Source of the DNA: Rubrivivax sp.
GTDB lineage: Bacteria; Pseudomonadota; Gammaproteobacteria; Burkholderiales; Burkholderiaceae_C
NCBI GenBank assembly: GCA_020248945.1
Contig: JADCGQ010000039.1
Span: 1-64,000 of the forward strand
Direction of reading: 5' to 3'
DNA length: 64,000 nt
Within the stretch, counting starts at the first letter, position 1; each line of letters opens with the position of its first letter. The translations under genes were made by a program, and so were the position numbers. Below the pieces are notes generated by a model. The model did not search any database. It saw nothing but the letters and a program-made list of their open reading frames with translations, and had not been told where the DNA came from. Shown piece by piece: positions 27,164 through 36,645 of the stretch.

Positions 27164-29236
27164 TCAGCAGGGTTCGACCTCGACGAGGCAGTCATAGAAG
27201 GCCGGCGCGCGGCCGATGTCGGTGAGACGCTGGTGCGTCAGCTCGTTGACGTTGGTGCCGCCGAGGCCCATCTTGCGCCACCAGATGCCCAGGCCGTTGA
27301 CGACGCCGGGCCGCGCGGCGCCGTTCAGATCGGCCTTGCAGAGGTACTCGCCACGGTCGTTGAACACACGCACCGTCGCGCCCTGCGCAATGCCGCGCGC
27401 GGCGGCGTCGGCCGGGTGCATCTCCAGCCGCGGTTCCTTTTCGGCCGCGCGCAGGCTGTCGACGTTGGCGAAGCTGCTGTTCATGAAATGGCGCGCCGGC
27501 GGCGAGATCATCGCCAGCGGGTAGCGCGCCGCCAGCTCGGGCGCCGAGGCCACGCTCTCGTAGTTGGGCACGTGGTCGGGCACGCCCAGGCCGGGCGCGT
27601 CGACCACCACCTTGCCGCTGGGCGTGGCAAAGCCGCCGTCGGCAAACGGCGCTTCGGGCAGCTTCAGGCGCGTCCAGCCGCGGGCCTGCAGCTCGGCCAG
27701 GTCCACGTGCTCGGGGTCGAAGGCCTGCAGCGCCATCAACTCGTCGCTGTCGGCAAAACACGGCTCGGTGTAGCCCATGCGCGCGGCCAGCGCGCGGAAG
27801 ATCTCGGCGTTGCTGCGGGCCTGCCCGACAGGCGGCACGGCCGGCCGGTTGAGCATGGCGTAGGTGTGGCCGTAGGTGGTGTGCGCGTCCCAGTGCTCCA
27901 GCTGCGTGGTGGCGGGCAGCACGATGTCGGCATGGTCGGCGGTGTCGGTGAGGAAGTGCTCGAGCACCACGGTGAAGAGGTCTTCGCGCGCGAAGCCGCG
28001 GCTGACCTTGCCGCTGTCGGGCGCCACCGCCACCGGGTTGCTGTTGTAGACGACGACGGCCTCGATCTTCGGGCCGAAGTCGCCGCCGCCGGGGTGCAGC
28101 AGCGCGTCGCCGATGGTGCTCATGTTGACGGTGCGCGGGCGGCGCGGGCCGAGCAGGTCGGGCCGCTGGAGCCAGACGTCGCGGCGCGCGGCGCGGAAAG
28201 CCCCGCTGGCGCTCAGCAGCAGGCCGCCGGCCGGGTGGCGCCAGGCGCCGATGAGGCAAGGCAGCATCGCCACCAGCCGCACCGCATTGCCGCCGCCGCG
28301 CACGCGCTGCATGCCGTAGTTCAGGCGAATGGCCGCGGGCTTGGTGGTGGCGTAGTCACGCGCCAGGCCGCGCACCTCGTCGGCGGTGATGCCGCAGACC
28401 GCGGCCGTGCGCTCGGGCGTCCAGGCCAGCGCCTTGTCGCGCAGCTTCTCCCAGCCGTCCATGTGGCGGGCGATGTAGTCGTGGTCGAGCGCGTCAGCGC
28501 GGATCAGCTCATGCATCAGGCCCAGCGCCAGCGCGCCGTCGGTGCCGGGCAGGATGGCGATGTGCTGGTGGCACTTCTCGGCCGTTTCGGTGCGCCGCGG
28601 GTCGATGCAGATCAGCTTGGCGCCGGCGCGCTTGGCCTGCTGCGCAAAGCTCCAGAAGTGCACGCTGCTGGTGATTGGGTTGCTGCCCCAGATGAGGATG
28701 AGCTTGCTGTCGACGAACTGCTCGACCCGCATGCCCAGCTTGCCGCCGTAGGTGGCGGCCAGCGCCTCGCCGCCGGCATTGGCGCAGATGGTGCGGTCCA
28801 GCAGGCTGGCACCCAGGCGGTGGAAGAAACGCGCCGCCATGCCGTCGCCCTGCACCAGGCCCATGGTGCCGGCGTAGCTGTAGGGCAGCACGGCCTCGGG
28901 GTTGCGCGCGGCGATGGCGCCCAGCCGCTTGGCGATGGTGTCCAGGGCCTCGTCCCACGTGATGGGTTCGAAGCGCCCCTCCCCCTTGCGGCCGAGGCGC
29001 TTGAGCGGCGTCAGCACGCGACCGGCGTGGTAGGTGCGCTCGGCATAACGGCTGACCTTGGTGCAGAGCACGCCGTGTGTCGGCGGGTGATCGGGGTCAC
29101 CGACCACCCGCACCACGCGCTCGGCGCCGGGTGCGCCCTGCACCGTGACGTGCAGCGCGCAGGTGTCGGGGCAGTCGTGCGGGCACACGGCCTGCACGGT
29201 GCGGGTCGGGGTGGCGATGTCCTGCATGCGCGGCAT
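27164..29236 (-). CDS. Molybdopterin-dependent oxidoreductase
   Basis: A 690-residue enzyme of the DMSO-reductase family. The N-terminal iron-sulphur motif is CPHDCPDTC with a fourth cysteine in VLCTK (Cys18, 22, 26, 58), implying a [4Fe-4S] cluster. Family segments include WDEALDTIAKRL, YSYAGTMGLVQGDGMAARFF, IWGSNPITSSVHFW, IDPRRTETAEKC, and a C-terminal molybdopterin dinucleotide-binding region with PPARHFMNSSFAN and VRVFNDRGEYLCKADL. No twin-arginine signal is seen, so it is predicted cytoplasmic. The substrate is unknown; no electron-transfer subunit lies next to it. It ends 16 bases before the aminopeptidase gene. Confidence 0.9.
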   Translation of the reverse strand: MPRMQDIATPTRTVQAVCPHDCPDTCALHVTVQGAPGAERVVRVVGDPDHPPTHGVLCTKVSRYAERTYHAGRVLTPLKRLGRKGEGRFEPITWDEALDTIAKRLGAIAARNPEAVLPYSYAGTMGLVQGDGMAARFFHRLGASLLDRTICANAGGEALAATYGGKLGMRVEQFVDSKLILIWGSNPITSSVHFWSFAQQAKRAGAKLICIDPRRTETAEKCHQHIAILPGTDGALALGLMHELIRADALDHDYIARHMDGWEKLRDKALAWTPERTAAVCGITADEVRGLARDYATTKPAAIRLNYGMQRVRGGGNAVRLVAMLPCLIGAWRHPAGGLLLSASGAFRAARRDVWLQRPDLLGPRRPRTVNMSTIGDALLHPGGGDFGPKIEAVVVYNSNPVAVAPDSGKVSRGFAREDLFTVVLEHFLTDTADHADIVLPATTQLEHWDAHTTYGHTYAMLNRPAVPPVGQARSNAEIFRALAARMGYTEPCFADSDELMALQAFDPEHVDLAELQARGWTRLKLPEAPFADGGFATPSGKVVVDAPGLGVPDHVPNYESVASAPELAARYPLAMISPPARHFMNSSFANVDSLRAAEKEPRLEMHPADAAARGIAQGATVRVFNDRGEYLCKADLNGAARPGVVNGLGIWWRKMGLGGTNVNELTHQRLTDIGRAPAFYDCLVEVEPC

Positions 29237-29318
29237 GGTGCCACAGCCCCGTGCCCCACGCCGTGACGCGGCCGCCGGCGTGACGCCCGCGTCACGCCCC
29301 CCTGGCTACGCTGGTGCC

Positions 29319-30608
29319 ATGCCTGCCAGAACCGCCCCTAGAGCCGCCCCTAGAACCGCCCTCGCCCTCTGGTGCCTCTGCGCCAGCACGCTGGCCACCA
29401 GCGCCGCCGCCACCGGCCAGCCCGTGCCCGGGCCCGGGCTCAGCCCCATCGTCACCTGGGATCCCGAGCTCGTCTACGGCGGCGTGGCCCGCCCGGCCAC
29501 CGTGCGGCCGATGACCCCGGCCGAGCTGAAGCTGTCGCGCGAGCGGGCGGAGGTCTTCTTCCAGGCACTGAAGGCCGTGCCCGTGTTCGCGCAGCCGCTG
29601 CGCCACACCACCTTCATGACCAGCTGGGCCCACCTCGCGCGCGGGCCGGTGCTGTCGCAGAAGTTCGTCGTCTACTGGGGCGACCCGCGTGACACCCGTC
29701 GGCGTGCCGACGGCGCCTACTACGGCGCCATGGGCGGCGCGCTGGAGCTGCTGTTCATCGACACCAACCGCGTGCCGCTGGCCGACAAGCTGGGCTCCGA
29801 AGGCCGCCAGGACTTCGACCGCCGCATCGAGGAAGGCGGCGTGCCCGTGGTGCTGTACGCCGAGCCCACGGTGCACGCCCGCGCCGGCGGCGGCGCGGTC
29901 TATGGCCAGTGGTTCATCGCCATGCGCGACGGCAGCCCGGCCCTGGCGCCCGTGCCGCTGGCCCTGCTGCTGGAGCTGGACATCGCGCAGCTGAAGAAAC
30001 GCGCCGCCGACAGCGAGCGCGGCTTCGCCAACAGCCTGCGCGAGCTGGAGGCCTCGATGACGCCCGAAGCCGCCGCCACGCGCCGCGCCCGGCGCCAGGC
30101 CGCCTGGGCCCGCGAGACCAAGGACCCCGACGCCATGACCCGCCGCCTGGACGCCGCCGAACGCACCGACCAGAGCGACTACGAGCGCCAGAAGGCGCGC
30201 CTGACGCCGCCGCCCGTGCCCGACCCGCGAAGCCCGCACTGGAGCGCGAAGCTGGCGCTGCAGGCCCTCGAACAGAAGCTGGCCGCCCTCGGCCCCGCGG
30301 GCCGCGAGGCGCCCGCTTGCGGCGCGTTCGACCCGGCCTTCGAGCCCGGGCTCAACATGCGCTGGCATGCCGTGGGCGCCGACGCGCCGGCCGACTGCCA
30401 GCCCATGGTGCGGCTGCGCGCCGACCTGCTGGCACCCGGCAAGCCCGAGGAGGTGCGCGTGCTGGCCGCCTGGCTGCGCGACGCGCAATGCGGCAAGAAC
30501 TGGGACCGCCCGCCCCAGGACAACGTCTGCAGCCGCATCACCACCACCTTGCGCGACATGGACTGGGCCGCCGTGCGGCGCAGCTTCGGCTGGAAGGACA
30601 CGCCGTGA
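29319..30608 (+). CDS. Exported protein of unknown function (first of three)
   Basis: A 429-residue protein with a likely signal peptide (TALALWCLCASTLATSAAA) after a basic N-terminus that contains a short repeated APRTA/APR. The mature part begins PGPGLSPIVTWDPELVYGGVARPATVRPMTPAE, has mixed alpha/beta sequence (QKFVVYWGDPRD, GGALELLFIDTNRVPLADK) and a long charged helix (about 220-300), with four C-terminal cysteines (CGAF, CQPM, CGKN, CSRI). I recognise no family. It overlaps the next gene by four bases (GTGA), so the two are coupled. Confidence 0.65.
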   Translation: MPARTAPRAAPRTALALWCLCASTLATSAAATGQPVPGPGLSPIVTWDPELVYGGVARPATVRPMTPAELKLSRERAEVFFQALKAVPVFAQPLRHTTFMTSWAHLARGPVLSQKFVVYWGDPRDTRRRADGAYYGAMGGALELLFIDTNRVPLADKLGSEGRQDFDRRIEEGGVPVVLYAEPTVHARAGGGAVYGQWFIAMRDGSPALAPVPLALLLELDIAQLKKRAADSERGFANSLRELEASMTPEAAATRRARRQAAWARETKDPDAMTRRLDAAERTDQSDYERQKARLTPPPVPDPRSPHWSAKLALQALEQKLAALGPAGREAPACGAFDPAFEPGLNMRWHAVGADAPADCQPMVRLRADLLAPGKPEEVRVLAAWLRDAQCGKNWDRPPQDNVCSRITTTLRDMDWAAVRRSFGWKDTP

Positions 30609-31657
30609 CGCGCAGCGCAGAGCCCGTCTCGCGGCGCCAGATGCTGGTGGCCACGCTGCCGCTGGCCTTGCTGCCAGCCGCCAGCCGTGCCCAACTGGCG
30701 CCCGCCACGCTGCCCGCCGGGGGCGCCCGCATGGTGCTGCCCCCAGGCTTTGCGCTGCTGGACGGCCGCAACCCGCAGGTCTACGGTGCCACGCTCAAGC
30801 CCGAGCCGCGCGCCCACCACGCCGCGCGGATCTTCGTCTACGCCCCTGTGGCGCGGCCGGCCGGCAGCGCCGGCTTCACGGCGCTGTTCGAACGCGAGTG
30901 GCGCACCGAGTTCGGCAGCCTCGACCTGGGCGACACCGTCGCCCACTACCGCGGCCGCCTGCCCGGCGGCCTGGCCTGCTGCTACATGGGTCGCTTCTTC
31001 GAACGCCCCGGCGGCGCGATGTACGCCGTGATGTACCTGCTGGACCTGGGCGATCGTGCCCAGCTGGTGGCGGCCACCGTGGCGCCCGGCTGGGACGGCG
31101 TGAACTTTCCTGCTGCTGTTGCAGACCACGGCCTGCGCTCGCTGGCGCAGCAACTCTTCCCGCTGCTGGACAACCTGCGCGCCGCCGACGGCCGCACGCC
31201 AGCCGCGCAGCCGCTGTTCAGCCGCGACGAGGTGCTGGGCCGCTGGGCGCACCGCAGCGGCAGTGTCGGCGGCAGCTTCGTCGACGCCCACACCGGCGGC
31301 TCGCTGGGCACGGCCGTGCGCGGCGCCGACAGCAGCCTGGTGCTGGGCGACGACGGCCGCTACGAAGACCGCATCGCCCTGTTCGCCCACAACCCCGGCG
31401 CCGGCACGAGCCTGGGCCCGCAGTCGCAGCAGCAGGCCGGCGGCTGGTCGTTCGACGGCGAGGTCATCACGCTGCAGCCCGACCGGCCCACCGGCCTGGA
31501 CAACCGCCGCCGCGTGGCCGGCGTCGGACGGCAGGCCGATGGCCGCCGCGTGCTGATCCTGCTCAACCCCGAAGGCGGCAGCTTCAAGCCGCTGTCCTGG
31601 GTGCCGGTGTGGGACGGCCACACCGGCGTGATGCGCTGGTACCACGAGGCCCGCTGA
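30605..31657 (+). CDS. Tat-exported protein of unknown function (second of three)
   Basis: A 350-residue protein with a twin-arginine leader (VSRRQMLVATLPLALLPAASRA). The mature part opens with a beta-rich region (MVLPPGFALLDGRNPQVYGATL ... ARIFVYAPVARPAGSAGF), and about residues 210-340 resemble a small beta-barrel/lipocalin-like fold (DEVLGRWAHRSGSVGGSFVDA ... WSFDGEVITLQPDRP ... RVLILLNPEGGSFKPLSWVPVW). I cannot name the family. It starts with GTG overlapping the previous stop, and a lipoprotein gene follows after 23 bases, making a three-gene export unit. Confidence 0.65.
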   Translation: MTRSAEPVSRRQMLVATLPLALLPAASRAQLAPATLPAGGARMVLPPGFALLDGRNPQVYGATLKPEPRAHHAARIFVYAPVARPAGSAGFTALFEREWRTEFGSLDLGDTVAHYRGRLPGGLACCYMGRFFERPGGAMYAVMYLLDLGDRAQLVAATVAPGWDGVNFPAAVADHGLRSLAQQLFPLLDNLRAADGRTPAAQPLFSRDEVLGRWAHRSGSVGGSFVDAHTGGSLGTAVRGADSSLVLGDDGRYEDRIALFAHNPGAGTSLGPQSQQQAGGWSFDGEVITLQPDRPTGLDNRRRVAGVGRQADGRRVLILLNPEGGSFKPLSWVPVWDGHTGVMRWYHEAR

Positions 31658-31680
31658 GGGCCGAACCAAGGAAACAGACC

Positions 31681-33318
31681 ATGAGAAAGCACTGCGCACG
31701 GGCCGGCCTGCTGGCCGCGGTGATCGCCCTGGCGGGCTGCGGCGGCGGCGGCAGCGCGGAGGCACCGACCTCCGGCTCTTCACCGGGCACGACACCGGTC
31801 ACGCCCTACACGCTGCAGCCCACCGGCGCGCCGCTCGCGGTGACGGTGGCGCTGGACAGCGCGCGCGCCGTGGTTCAGGACGTGCCGCTGACCGGCGGCA
31901 CCCTCACCGCCACCGGTGCCGACGGCAGTGTCTACACGCTCCGCATTCCGGCCAACGCGCTGGTGGCGGCCACGCGCATCACGCTCACGCCGGTGGCGCA
32001 GGTGTCGAACCTGCCACTGGGCGAAACCGCCCGCACCGGCCTGGGCGTGCAGATGGAGCCCAGCGGCCTGCAGTTCGTCAACCCGGCCACGCTCACCATC
32101 ACGCCGGCCGCGGCCTCGGCGGTGCCGCTGGCGCGCCAGCTCTTCGTGCAGTGGGAGGGCAGCGGCCAGAAGCTGGCGCTGGCCGCGCCCAACCCGCGCA
32201 GCGCCGACATCGAGCTCAGCGTGATGCACTTCAGCGGCATGGGCGTGGTGCGCAGCAAAGGCCTGGACGCCGACATCGAGCCCGTGCGACAGCGCATCGG
32301 CGGCGATGCCGAGCGCCGCATCCAGAGTGCCACCGCCGAAGCCCTGCACCGAGAACGCCAGGCCCAGCTGCTGGGCACCGACGCCGGCGCGGCCGGGCTG
32401 CAGGCGCAGCTGACCCGCCTCTTCAACGAGTTCCGCCAGCAGGTGGTGCTGCCACGCATCGCGGCGGCCCCGAGCAGCTGCGCCGCCGCCCGGCTGGCGC
32501 TGACCACGGTGATCGGCGTCGAACGCCAGCGCCAGCTGCTGGGGCTGGACAGCGACAGCAGCTTCGACAGCGAGACCGCGGGCCTGATGGCCGTGGCCGC
32601 CGAGGTCTGCATGAAGGAGGAGTTCGAGATCTGCCGCGACGAGCACGTGCTCTCGCGCATCATCCCGGCGCGCCTGGGCCTGGAGCGGCAGGCGCAGCTG
32701 CTGGGTCTGGACGAAGGCGCCTTCAGCAGCACCGACCGCTACGTCATCGGCTGCCTGAAGTTCGAGCTCGACTTCTTCTCCACCGCCGGGGTGCGCAGCG
32801 CCGACTTCGACACCGATGAAGGCGTGCAGGCGCTGAGGGTGCGGCTGCAATGGGACCCGGCCCGGCTCGCGATCACCGCCGCCAGCGTGCCGCTGCAGTC
32901 GACGGTCTTCGACGTGCGCTCCAAGCGCAGCTGCATCGCGGCTGTGAACGCCACACGCATCGGCAGCAGCTTCGACGTGGACGAGTTCGGCTTCACGCTG
33001 AACGGCGAGGACGTGCAGGACTTCCAGCTGGAGTTCGGCGCCGGCCTCACGGGCAGCTTCTTCCAGGCGCGCGACACCTGCAGCAGCCCGCCGCAGACAT
33101 CGCCGCTGCAGCTTCTGCTCAACCACGGCACAGCCTACGGGCCGGCGCGCGTGGCCACGGCCACCACGCCCACCGAAGCCTGGACGGTGACGGGCTGGAC
33201 CGTGCAGCGCGCCACCGTGCTGGCCACCAAGAGCGAACGCGTGACCTACCAGTTCGACGCACGAACCTCGCTGTACTACGACGACCGCTGGGAACTGCGC
33301 CACGCGCCCGGGCTGTGA
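31681..33318 (+). CDS. Lipoprotein with ZU5-like domain and three ERQ-QLLG units (third of three)
   Basis: A 545-residue predicted lipoprotein: lipobox ALAGC (Cys20) followed by GGGGSAEAPTSGSS. Residues about 55-140 resemble ZU5-type surface domains (DGSVYTLRIPANALVAATRITLTPV ... GLGVQMEPSGLQFVNPATLTI). Three related units follow, with ERQAQLLGTD at 225, ERQRQLLGLD at 281 and ERQAQLLGLD at 335, spaced 56 and 54 residues, separated by helices carrying cysteines (CAAARL, CMKEEFEICRD, CLKFELDF). A C-terminal beta-rich domain follows. I recognise no family for the repeat part. AAGGAA before the ATG supports the start. It is probably surface-exposed; its role is unknown. Confidence 0.7.
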   Translation: MRKHCARAGLLAAVIALAGCGGGGSAEAPTSGSSPGTTPVTPYTLQPTGAPLAVTVALDSARAVVQDVPLTGGTLTATGADGSVYTLRIPANALVAATRITLTPVAQVSNLPLGETARTGLGVQMEPSGLQFVNPATLTITPAAASAVPLARQLFVQWEGSGQKLALAAPNPRSADIELSVMHFSGMGVVRSKGLDADIEPVRQRIGGDAERRIQSATAEALHRERQAQLLGTDAGAAGLQAQLTRLFNEFRQQVVLPRIAAAPSSCAAARLALTTVIGVERQRQLLGLDSDSSFDSETAGLMAVAAEVCMKEEFEICRDEHVLSRIIPARLGLERQAQLLGLDEGAFSSTDRYVIGCLKFELDFFSTAGVRSADFDTDEGVQALRVRLQWDPARLAITAASVPLQSTVFDVRSKRSCIAAVNATRIGSSFDVDEFGFTLNGEDVQDFQLEFGAGLTGSFFQARDTCSSPPQTSPLQLLLNHGTAYGPARVATATTPTEAWTVTGWTVQRATVLATKSERVTYQFDARTSLYYDDRWELRHAPGL

Positions 33319-33368
33319 GCAGCCGCCCGCGCCGCGCCAGAGGCGCCCTGACCCACGCTCCGAGCCCG

Positions 33369-36300
33369 ATGCCCGATCATTCCCCCATGCACACGCCACC
33401 CAGCCCGGCGCACCCGTTGCGCCTGCAGCTGCACGCCGACATCGGCGTGCACGGGCCCGCGGGCCTGCTGCTGCCGCTGCGCGGTGCGGCGGCCGGCCTG
33501 GCGGCGCTGGTGGCGCTGGAACCGGGCGTCAGCCGCGAGCGGGCCGCCGCGCTGCTGTGGCCCGAAGACCAGGCACCGCGCCAGAGTCTGCGCCAGCAGT
33601 TGCTGCGCTTTCGCCGCGCGCTCGGGCAGCCGCTGGTCGAAGGCGAGAGTTCGCTGCACCTGGCCGACGGCGTGGTGCGGGTGCCGGGCCCGCCGGGCCT
33701 GGAGCTGCTGCCCGGCCACGGCGCCGCGGCCGACACCAGCGACAGCGAGTTCGCCGCCTGGCTGGCCCGGCAGCGCCATGCCGAGCGGCAGGCCCAGCGC
33801 GAGCCGTTGCTGGCGGCGCTGCAGGCCGCCGAGGCCGCCGGCGCGCTGGACGACGCTCTGCAGCATGCACAGGCGCTCGGCGCCTTGGCGGGCCTGGCCG
33901 GCCTGGCCGACGAAGCCACGCAGGCGCGGCTGATGCGCCTGCACTACCTGCGTGGCGAATCCGACCTGGGCCTGGACGTCTACCGCCGCCTGGTGGCGGC
34001 ATTGACTGCCAGCGGCGGTGCCCCCACGGCCGACACGCGCGCGCTGGCCGATGCGCTGGCCCGCGGCCGCGCGGTGGCGGTCAACGGCGGCAGCATGCCG
34101 GTGCTGCCCGTCACGCTGCAGCGGCCGCCAAGCCTGGTGGGGCGCGAACGCGAGCATGCCGCCGCACTGCGCGCCTGGGCCGATGGCGCCGCGGTGCTGC
34201 TGGAAGGCGAAGCCGGCCTGGGCAAGAGCCGCCTGCTGGCCGAACTGACTGCCGAGAAGACGGGCCTGCTCGCCGGCGCCGGGCGCCCCGGCGACAGCGG
34301 CACGCCCTACGCCACGCTCGAACGCCTGCTGCGCGCGCTCGCGCCCTACCCCGCCTTGTTTGCCGACCCGCCTCGCCCGGGCGCGGTGCCTGCGCGGCTG
34401 AACGCGCTGCTGGCCGAACGCGGCGTGCACACGCTGGTGCTCGACGACCTGCACTTCGCCGACGACGCCACGCTGGAGCTGCTGGCGGGCCTGGCGGCCG
34501 AGACCGGCCCGGTGCAGCGCTGGCTGTTCGCGCAGCGCCCGGCCGAGATCTCGCCCACGGCGCAGGCGCTGCGCGACGGGCTGATCGAACAAGGGCGGCT
34601 GCAGCGCATTGCGCTCGCGCCGCTGGACCTGGGCGCGACACGCCAGCTGGTCGACGGCCTGGGCGTGGCCGGGCTGGATGCCGAGGGCGTGTGCGACGCG
34701 CTGCAGCGCCACACCGGCGGCAACCCGCTGTTCCTGCTCGAGACCCTGAAGCAGGGCCTGCTCGACGGCAGCCTGGCGCGCGGCGCGCTGCCGCGGCCCG
34801 GCAGCGTGGGCGCACTCATCGAGCGCCGGCTGCAGCGCCTGAGCGAACGCGCGCTGGCCCTGGCCCGCGTGGCCGCGGTGGCCGGCGTGGACTTCCGCAT
34901 CGAACTGGCCGAAGAGGCCATGGGCCTGCGCGCCGTCGAACTGGCCAGCGCCTGGGAAGAGCTGCAGCAGGCCCAGGTGCTGCGCGACGAAGCCTTCGCG
35001 CACGACCTGGTGGCCGACGCCGTGCTGCGCGGCCTGCCCGCAGCCGTGGCGCGGCGCGTGCATGCCCAGTGCGCGGCCTGGCTGCAGGCCCACGACGGCG
35101 AACCGGCGCGTGTGGCACGGCACTGGCACGGCGCCGGCCGGCCGCTGGAGGCCGCGCGCGCCTTTGCGCAGGCCGCGCTGCGCGCCCGCGCCGCCGCGCG
35201 CCAGGCCGAAGAAGCCGAGCTGCACGGCCACGCCGCAACAGCCTACGGCGAAGCGGGCCTGGGCGACGAGCGCTTCGAGGCGCTGGCCGCGCGCGTGAAC
35301 GCGCTCATCGGCGCCAGCGCCGACACCGCCGCGCTGGCCGAGGCGCGTGCGCTGGCCGGCCACGCCCACGACGACACCCAGCGCGTGCGCGCCGCGCGCG
35401 TGCTGACCGACCTGCTGGGCCAGCGCGGCCCCTTCGACGAGGCCCTGGCCGTGGGCCGCGAAGGTATCGCGCTGGCGCGCCGCATCGGGGCGCAGGCCGA
35501 GCTGGTGCGCCTGTGCGCGCTGACGGCCGGCAACCTGTGCAAGATCGGCGCCGCCGACGAGGCCTACACGCTGATGCTGCCGCTGCGCGACTGGGTGCAG
35601 GCCGAGGCCGACGACAACCTGCGCTTCATCTGGCACGGCTACTGGGCCGCCACCCTGGGCCACATCGGCCGCCTGTGCGAGGGCGTCGCGGCCTACGACA
35701 CCGCCATCGCCGCGGCCCAGCGCACCCACGACCGCCCCGGCCACAGCATGGCGCTGATGAACCAGTGCGTGGTGCTGCGCACGATGGGCGCGCTCGAGCG
35801 CGCCTGCGAGGCCTCGCGCCGCGGCCTGGCGCTGATGTCCGACGAACCCGGCAACGCCCACCACGGCCTGGGCCGGCTGATGCACGCCCGCAACCAGGCC
35901 GAGACCGGCGACTTCGCCGCGGCCCTGCTGGCGCTGGAGGCCCTGATGCCGCAGTTCGAGGCCATGGGCACGCCGTTCTGGGTGTGGGCCGCGCGCGGCA
36001 CGCTGGCGCGGCTGTGGCAGCACCTGGGCCAGCACGCGCGCGCGCTGCAGGCGCTGCAGCAGCCGCCAGCCGAAGGCCTGCCGGCCTGGATGCACGCCGG
36101 GCTGCAGTGGGTGGCGCTGGAAGTGGCGCAATGGCGCGAACAGCGTGTCGAAGCCGCACCGGTGCAGCAGGCGCTGGCGCTGCTGGACGGCGACGCCAAC
36201 CGCCGCACCGGCAACCGCGTGCGCGGGCTGCGCTTCGAGGCGCCGGCCGCCGTGCTGGAGCAGGCTGCGGCCCTGGGCGCACTGGCACGGCAGCACGAGC

Positions 36301-36644
36301 AGTTCGGCGTGCTCGCCGCCCTGCAGCTGCACGAAACGCGCGCCGCCTTGGCCGTGGGCGACGGCGCCCGCGCGCAGCAGGCCGCGTTGGCCCTGACGGC
36401 CCTGCTCGACGACGGTTATGCGCCCGAGTTCACCTACCTGCCCGAGGCCTGGCTGGTGGCGGCCGAGGCCTTCGAGCACGTCGGTGAGCACGCCGCGGCC
36501 CGGCGTGCGCGCGCCACCGGCGTGGCCTGGGTGCAGGCGCAGGCGCTGCCGCGCGTGCCGGCGCCCTTCATCGATTCCTTCCTGCAGCGCAACCCGGTGA
36601 ACCGGCGGCTGCTGGCGCAGGCGGCGGGTTCGGCCGCGCGCTGA
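33369..36644 (+). CDS. Large BTAD/STAND-type ATPase regulator A
   Basis: A 1091-residue cytoplasmic protein. The N-terminus is a winged-helix plus bacterial-transcriptional-activator-like region (SRERAAALLWPEDQAPRQSLRQQLLRFRRALG; QREPLLAALQAAEAAGALDDALQHAQAL; ATQARLMRLHYLRGESDLGLDVYRRLV). Next is a STAND-type NTPase with GREREHAAAL, Walker A GEAGLGKS (280-287), Walker B LVLDDLHFADD and sensor GNPLFLLETLKQG, and then about 550 residues of TPR-like helices. The arrangement is that of AfsR/SARP and MalT-like regulators, where ligand or partner sensing lets the wing helix act on DNA. It follows the three exported proteins by 50 bases, so it may regulate them or be cotranscribed. It ends QRNPVNRRLL, a motif shared with its convergent paralogue. 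ATG at 33369 is chosen; ATG 33387 is an alternative. Confidence 0.8.
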   Translation: MPDHSPMHTPPSPAHPLRLQLHADIGVHGPAGLLLPLRGAAAGLAALVALEPGVSRERAAALLWPEDQAPRQSLRQQLLRFRRALGQPLVEGESSLHLADGVVRVPGPPGLELLPGHGAAADTSDSEFAAWLARQRHAERQAQREPLLAALQAAEAAGALDDALQHAQALGALAGLAGLADEATQARLMRLHYLRGESDLGLDVYRRLVAALTASGGAPTADTRALADALARGRAVAVNGGSMPVLPVTLQRPPSLVGREREHAAALRAWADGAAVLLEGEAGLGKSRLLAELTAEKTGLLAGAGRPGDSGTPYATLERLLRALAPYPALFADPPRPGAVPARLNALLAERGVHTLVLDDLHFADDATLELLAGLAAETGPVQRWLFAQRPAEISPTAQALRDGLIEQGRLQRIALAPLDLGATRQLVDGLGVAGLDAEGVCDALQRHTGGNPLFLLETLKQGLLDGSLARGALPRPGSVGALIERRLQRLSERALALARVAAVAGVDFRIELAEEAMGLRAVELASAWEELQQAQVLRDEAFAHDLVADAVLRGLPAAVARRVHAQCAAWLQAHDGEPARVARHWHGAGRPLEAARAFAQAALRARAAARQAEEAELHGHAATAYGEAGLGDERFEALAARVNALIGASADTAALAEARALAGHAHDDTQRVRAARVLTDLLGQRGPFDEALAVGREGIALARRIGAQAELVRLCALTAGNLCKIGAADEAYTLMLPLRDWVQAEADDNLRFIWHGYWAATLGHIGRLCEGVAAYDTAIAAAQRTHDRPGHSMALMNQCVVLRTMGALERACEASRRGLALMSDEPGNAHHGLGRLMHARNQAETGDFAAALLALEALMPQFEAMGTPFWVWAARGTLARLWQHLGQHARALQALQQPPAEGLPAWMHAGLQWVALEVAQWREQRVEAAPVQQALALLDGDANRRTGNRVRGLRFEAPAAVLEQAAALGALARQHEQFGVLAALQLHETRAALAVGDGARAQQAALALTALLDDGYAPEFTYLPEAWLVAAEAFEHVGEHAAARRARATGVAWVQAQALPRVPAPFIDSFLQRNPVNRRLLAQAAGSAAR

Positions 36645-36645
36645 T

